Assembly: GCA_026770025.1 (NCBI GenBank)
Contig: JAMXDE010000008.1
Coordinates: 992,001-1,056,000, forward strand
Source of the DNA: Craspedostauros australis
Taxonomy: Eukaryota; Bacillariophyta; Bacillariophyceae; Mastogloiales; Achnanthaceae
DNA length: 64,000 bases
Direction of reading: 5' to 3'
In this document: positions 59,300 through 64,000 of the stretch, in pieces
Position numbering within the stretch: position 1 is the stretch's first letter
Layout of the letters: the number at the start of each line of letters is the position of its first letter
The notes under the pieces: model-generated
Databases searched by the model: none
What the model was told of the DNA's origin: nothing
What the model saw: the letters and a program-made list of their open reading frames with translations, nothing else
Made by a program: the position numbers and the translations under genes

Positions 59300-59875
59300 C
59301 TTGCCTGTCTCTTGTCAAGTGATACCACCCAGCTCAATTCAACTCAATTCAACTCAACTCAAATGAATAATAATCGATTCAAGTCCGGCCTGTCCTCGTA
59401 TTGTAGTTGCAACGCAAGCCGAGGCACATGCGCAATCGAAGAAGCTGTGTGATTTCGAGAACAAGCGAGGGAGGGTCATCAACGACAGGACGGAGAGACG
59501 AAGGAGCGGCCACATTTTTCTTTGGCGCCTCTTTTTTGCTGGTTGTCGGAGTGATGTGGTGGGAGAAGGACAGACAAGACGTGCATGACACGGTCGATTG
59601 AGTCGACAGAGAGTGATTGGTAGGATGGACAGACGGAATTCCTACAAGACAACGCGCAGTACGACACAACACGAAACAACACAGCGAACAACACCATGTC
59701 CATCTCATCGCGGGACATCAGCACGCCCACACCCATCACACCCCGACGTGGACAACCAAGTCAACTTCCTGGCACCAAACAAGGAGCGACCTGACCGACA
59801 TCTTCAGCTGCGTATCACGAAACATCAAAGCACAGTACTCTGCTCGACATTGCGTTGCGCTACCGCCCAATCAAC
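59300..59875. promoter_or_regulatory. Divergent promoter region between CLF1 and mitochondrial bL28
   Basis: 576 bp between two divergent start codons. A short direct repeat of TCAATTCAAC/TCAACTCAA units lies at about 59332-59362, just upstream of CLF1. No TATA box or known factor site was recognised. Confidence 0.4.
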
Positions 59876-60412
59876 ATGGCATCCATCTGCAGAGCTGCAA
59901 CTGTCGCAGCATCACGAACACAGGTGCAGAGCCAATTGCGGGTGCAATGGACGCCGTCCTCCATCTCGGAAACGCTGCCATCCATCTCCTGTCTTTGCGC
60001 TCACTTTGACGATGCCCTCAACATCGGCGGCGTGACGGCCGCATCCGCCAGACATCGCAGCAATCGCTCCCGCCGTGGTCTGTACGACGGCAAGGACGTG
60101 CGCAGCGGCAACAACGTTTCCTTCTCCATGAAGGCCACCAGGCGCAAATTCAAGCCCAACGTCTTTCGCAAGCGGCTGTATTCCGAGACGCTCGATGAGA
60201 TGGTCCGTTTCCATGTCACCACCAGCGCGCTGCGATCCATCGACAAGGCCGGCGGTCTGGACAACTACCTGCTTTCCAGCAAGCACGTTCTGGAAGGGGA
60301 AGGTCTCATGGCCAAGAAACGCATTGTCCAACGCAAGAAGCTCATGGCGAGGTTGCAGCAGAAGGCGGCGGAGGCATCGGATGCGGCATCATCCCTCCAA
60401 GAACACCAGTAG
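59876..60412 (+). CDS. MRPL28: Mitochondrial large-subunit ribosomal protein bL28m (178 aa)
   Basis: The core at about residues 60-145 reads RSRRGLYDGKDVRSGNNVSFS and MKATRRKFKPNVFRKRLYSETL, the bL28 signature with basic strands that contact 23S rRNA. It continues with ALRSIDKAGGLDNYLL, which is characteristic of mitochondrial L28 (yeast Mrpl24 type) rather than bacterial or plastid forms. The N-terminus (MASICRAATVAASRTQ) is Arg/Ala/Ser-rich without acids and fits a mitochondrial presequence. The ATG at 59876 is chosen because the frame further upstream has no ATG. A Lys/Gln-rich C-terminal extension ends the protein. Single exon. Confidence 0.9.
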   Translation: MASICRAATVAASRTQVQSQLRVQWTPSSISETLPSISCLCAHFDDALNIGGVTAASARHRSNRSRRGLYDGKDVRSGNNVSFSMKATRRKFKPNVFRKRLYSETLDEMVRFHVTTSALRSIDKAGGLDNYLLSSKHVLEGEGLMAKKRIVQRKKLMARLQQKAAEASDAASSLQEHQ

Positions 60413-62159
60413 CGGTAGCATTAGTGGTAGCAACAAGCACGAAACAAAAACATTTCAAACAACGACTTCACGATTCACAAAGTCAGCGGCCGAGTTGCCA
60501 AGCTGATGTTCACCAAACGCACGTCGAGTGGCATCGGTGCAATGCAAAGGACTCCGTCCTACTCTTCCTGTCTTTCTTTCTTTCTCTACCCTTGCGTGTG
60601 CTATTATTGGCACGCATTGCACGTATTGTATTGTATTGTGTGATATGTGTGGCGTAATATGATATTATCCTCATTTGATGATGGTTCATCTGTTCTGCTC
60701 AGCTCTACATAGTTCTGCCTAGCATCCTCCATTGATGGTAGACTATCAATGGCCTACCATGGTGGTACAAGTTCCGAATGGCCTTCTGGGAGACAAGTGA
60801 ACTCCCCAATTGAAGCTAGTTTCGTGCTCACAACAGCTTTCGCGCCAAAATCAGGCCATCCACAGCCATTCCCACACGGAATCCATCCTCCCCAGCTGAG
60901 GAGACGTTGCCGCTCGCATATGTTCGACGATGTCCAGCCACTTTGCATTTCTGGTTTCATAGTGACAACGTTGCGTCAGAGCTTTCCTCGTTCTTGCGTG
61001 AAGACTGGCAAGTGGCGAGGACTACCCCCCACCGCGTGACCTGTGATCTGCCTTGAGCACATCTGTCAGTGGACGATCAATTTCGAACATCATGGGAAGA
61101 GAGAGAGAAGGAGAGAACGCGCGAAACAGAAAGCCGCCAATCCTGTGCGCTCGTAGGGCGGACGTGTACGAGGAGGCGCAGGCCCAATCCTCCACTTGTG
61201 TGTGGAAAGACGCGCTGACATTGCTTGGCCCGCGCAGATGCGTCAATCTTCTGCCACAGCGGAAAGGTCCGCGGGTGATTGGGAGGATAGTGCTCTACAG
61301 GGCGAAGTGTTGGCAGCGTCTTGCATCCGACCCCTACGGCGACGAAAAGCGACAAACAAATCCTGTTCCATTCCTGCACGAAGCATGCGCCGAATGTCGA
61401 TGACATGTGGACGTTTCTCTCTAGTTGACACTTGAATTCTTTGTGAAATATCTTGGGGAGGCGGGAATACTCTACAAGTATAGCACGATGCGTTGGCGTT
61501 GGGTTCGCTGCGTATTCTCCCTTCGCTGCCTCCAACGTCGTTCGTGGTCGTGCTTTCTGTTAATCGCGTGCGTCTCCGTATCCGTGGGAGAAGCAGGGAC
61601 ATGACATTCGCCTCACATCATCGTCTATGGTAGTACACCTGCACGACCTATGGCCCCATTCAGCGAAGTCGAGTATTATTCTGCGGATTTGAGATACTGA
61701 AACGCGATATTTTTAGACATCGATTTTTCGTCTTGTCCATTAGGGTTAGATATATTTAGCTAGCTTCTACGACACAAATACATGGCTGGCTTGTCCTCAC
61801 CGTAGACGAAAATGGTGACGTCATTGACGGTCGATGCCAGACTGAGATGGTATCCAGCGGCCTCGATGGTGATGTTGTGAAAGGTTCAGCGCTACGTTCA
61901 TTCCTTGTGTTGTCGATGGTTTGGCTCTGGTGTGCGTTACCTCCTTTGTGCGTGGGATGTCAAACAGCACGGTGTTGGTGGTGGCATCCCTACACGTCCA
62001 CTTCCACGTTCATGGCAATAGCAACACTTGCGAATATGACACAACATAATATTATATCATATAGTATCATATAATAATACAGTATTGTGTTATGAAGCAT
62101 AACACCAGGGACCAGGAAAACAAACGCAGTAGAAACATGTAAAGATAGTATTCTACAAA
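60413..62159. other. Long intergenic region with an isolated E2F-type site
   Basis: 1.75 kb without a convincing gene; open frames of 60-150 codons on both strands overlap and show no motif. An E2F consensus TTTCGCGCCAAA lies at 60838-60849, but no gene start is close to it. An AT-rich stretch with TA repeats is at about 62040-62095, just upstream of the decayed ORF at the right edge. Confidence 0.4.
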
Positions 62160-64000
62160 ATGAATGCAAACACCGAAACAGCACCGACGTCAACGGGTAT
62201 CAACCGTAGAAAAGATACAGAAGCAAGGCCAACAGCAACGACAATGGCAGGCAAAGCAATGGTAAATCATAAGGAGACTGCCAACGGCATACGCGGAGGA
62301 GGACAGTCACAAACAAGGGCTGTCAAGACCATGCCAAGGAAGGCTGGGAGCAAGAAACGGGATAAGATGCTGACACTTGTGGAAGGAGAAAACGAGGCAG
62401 GAGTCTCCATTGCGCGTAAGACAACGACAAGCATGTGGAAATCTCTGCCAGGAGAAATCCACAAGGTAGCTGTTTCGTTCTCCTACCGTGAAGTGATGGC
62501 AGAGGAAGGCAGGTCGATCCATATCCTGGTGAAAGGGATGATGAATCAACAATAAAGGTGGACCGGGAAGGCAACTGCAAAAACAGGACACACCATCCTG
62601 GTGCAGGAAGTGCAGGTGTTCATCAGCATGGTCATCGATGGAAGAAAAAAATTTGGTGTAGCGCAAGTGCCCAAAACAGACGAACGACGACAGCAGATTC
62701 AACAACTTGCTGCTGACTTGAGCATGACAGATCCAAACATGATGCTAAAAGACATGATGATTCCCAATTCAGGAGGGCTCCTGAGGAAGACTGAGATCAC
62801 CATTGCGTGGAGAGCAGCTGTGAATGTGTTGAGGTCACAGTACCCAGACATCACGTTCGTTCCCCAAGGCAAAGATGCGGTAATGGGGGAAGCCGAAAGC
62901 AGAATGATGAGCACAACCGTAGAAGGGAGCGGAAAGAAGGGAAAGACGGGAGATAGCGACATCGTCCAACCAAGAAACCTCAAGCAGAAGAAAATCAAAT
63001 TCATGACCAGCACACCAACTGCAATAGAGGTGGAGGGACAGCGTTTGGCAAAGGCGATGGAGCACAACACAAGTAGTGAGAGTGAGGAGTCCGACGAAGA
63101 TGAGGAGTCATGCAAGAGTGAAGGGAGCACAAGCAGTGCGAAAACGGATGAAGACAGTGATAGCGATGCATCCGTGGAGAGCAAGACCACACATATGCTG
63201 AAGAAAAGCATGGTAGTGAAGAGATTTGATATGACAGTACTGGTCAAATCAGGCGGCAATCCAGTGAAGAGGTATCTGAAGCCACTTAACAATGGCTAGG
63301 GGCGCTCAAGGATCACGATGACACAATCTTTCTCATGGTGTGGAAGGTGCAAGACACCACCAAGGTGATCGGCAATGCCAACCAATTTCCAACAACTGAG
63401 AAGGAGCTGATGGTGTACGTGAGCAGGATGAAGGCAACATTGAATGGTCGAACAGTGGCGGCACAAGTGCGCATTGCTATGACATGTGATCCAAAGGACA
63501 TCATGTCAAAGTCAGGATTGCAGCTGAGTTTCTTCTACCAGTCGACTGGACAGACTCTGTACAAGAGACTGCTGGATGAAGCGGAGTACACAAAGCAAAT
63601 TGAAATGCTCACCTACACGGGGAACTTTTCCAATGGACCTGCTATATGCGCCATCATCAACAAACGTCTGAAGGCTGCAGGAGTCGAAGGCGAAGTTGGG
63701 GGAAGAGTCAGGGCGGACGGAATGATCAGCCAGGAATGGCAAGATGCTCATAAAGCTATGGGGAGGAGTTTCAAGGTGCAACCTTGGCAAGCTCTCAGGC
63801 TTGAAGCTGACATCCGCTTCCATGTGAGAATCGCCAAAATCCTCTGTGAGATGTTCAATGACATCTCCAAGATTGGGCCAGGAGAACTCTGCAACAGATT
63901 CATCTCCCATCCAATGGCAATGACGTTGGGCCCAGATGGAGTGGCAGCCATGAAGAAGATGCTACGGAAACACAAAGTGGTAATGGGAAGGATGGTGGAA
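62160..64000 (+). pseudogene. Decayed ORF of unknown, probably mobile-element, origin; runs off the window
   Basis: A frame from ATG 62160 continues to 63299, broken only by TAA at 62553-62555. After a stop at 63297-63299 the coding signal resumes in the -1 frame with WLGALKDHDDTIFLMVWKV and stays open to the window end. The N-terminus is basic and Thr-rich. The middle has an acidic Ser/Glu/Asp run (about 63070-63180). The C-terminal part looks globular (FPTTEKELMVYVSRMK, LSFFYQSTGQTLYKRLLDEAEY). I do not recognise a family. One stop and one frame change in a long, biased open frame suggest a recently decayed gene, plausibly from a repeat; programmed recoding is possible. Confidence 0.45.

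Noticed and set aside
61077..61535. 152-codon minus-strand frame as a gene
   Set aside because: No recognisable domain, and the opposite strand is equally open over the same stretch.
61735..61755. Telomere-like string ttagggttag
   Set aside because: Only one and a half units with no tandem repetition, so chance is the simplest explanation.

Overview
The window looks like nuclear DNA of a photosynthetic stramenopile, most likely a diatom and perhaps a centric one. Four things point that way. Two Copia elements resemble diatom CoDi-type elements. A secreted protein has the Pro-Thr-Ser tracts common in diatoms. A peptide deformylase has a signal peptide ending in a GFAF motif, as in diatom plastid presequences. 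ASPM-like and SAS-4/CPAP-like genes imply a centriole or spindle-pole apparatus. Host genes are mostly intronless. GC content seems moderate by eye (not computed). No tRNA, rRNA, CRISPR array or bacterial feature was recognised.

Layout: 1-13.7 kb is a nest of mobile DNA. A gag-only element (gag 1643-4398, no pol) is interrupted by a 0.84-kb TG...CA element. A second, inverted copy of that element is itself interrupted by a full-length Copia (6440-13714) with 738-bp LTRs that look identical. A 412-bp repeat at the left edge recurs inverted at 19164-19576. Between lies a UTP4 gene (15291-18568) with three in-frame stops and a frame break.

19.7-30 kb carries a Cys-repeat secreted protein, a non-coding tract with two phased 20-bp repeat arrays, a patatin-like protein, ALG2, and a small linker-histone-like protein. 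30-41.3 kb holds a head-to-head pair, ASPM-like (minus) and SAS-4/CPAP-like (plus), sharing a 628-bp promoter interval. 41.5-47.6 kb is a second Copia with 131-bp LTRs and separate gag and pol frames. 48-60.4 kb carries an exostosin-type glycosyltransferase, a probably plastid-targeted peptide deformylase, a large PDZ-repeat protein with one intron, the splicing factor CLF1/Crooked-neck, and mitochondrial ribosomal protein bL28. The right edge (62160-64000) holds a decayed, unrecognised ORF.

The genes are mostly unrelated housekeeping functions: rRNA processing, N-glycan assembly, splicing, organelle translation, mitosis. The exception is the ASPM/CPAP pair, whose divergent arrangement suggests co-expression of two spindle-pole/centriole proteins. 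All product calls come from reading motifs by eye; no database search was run.
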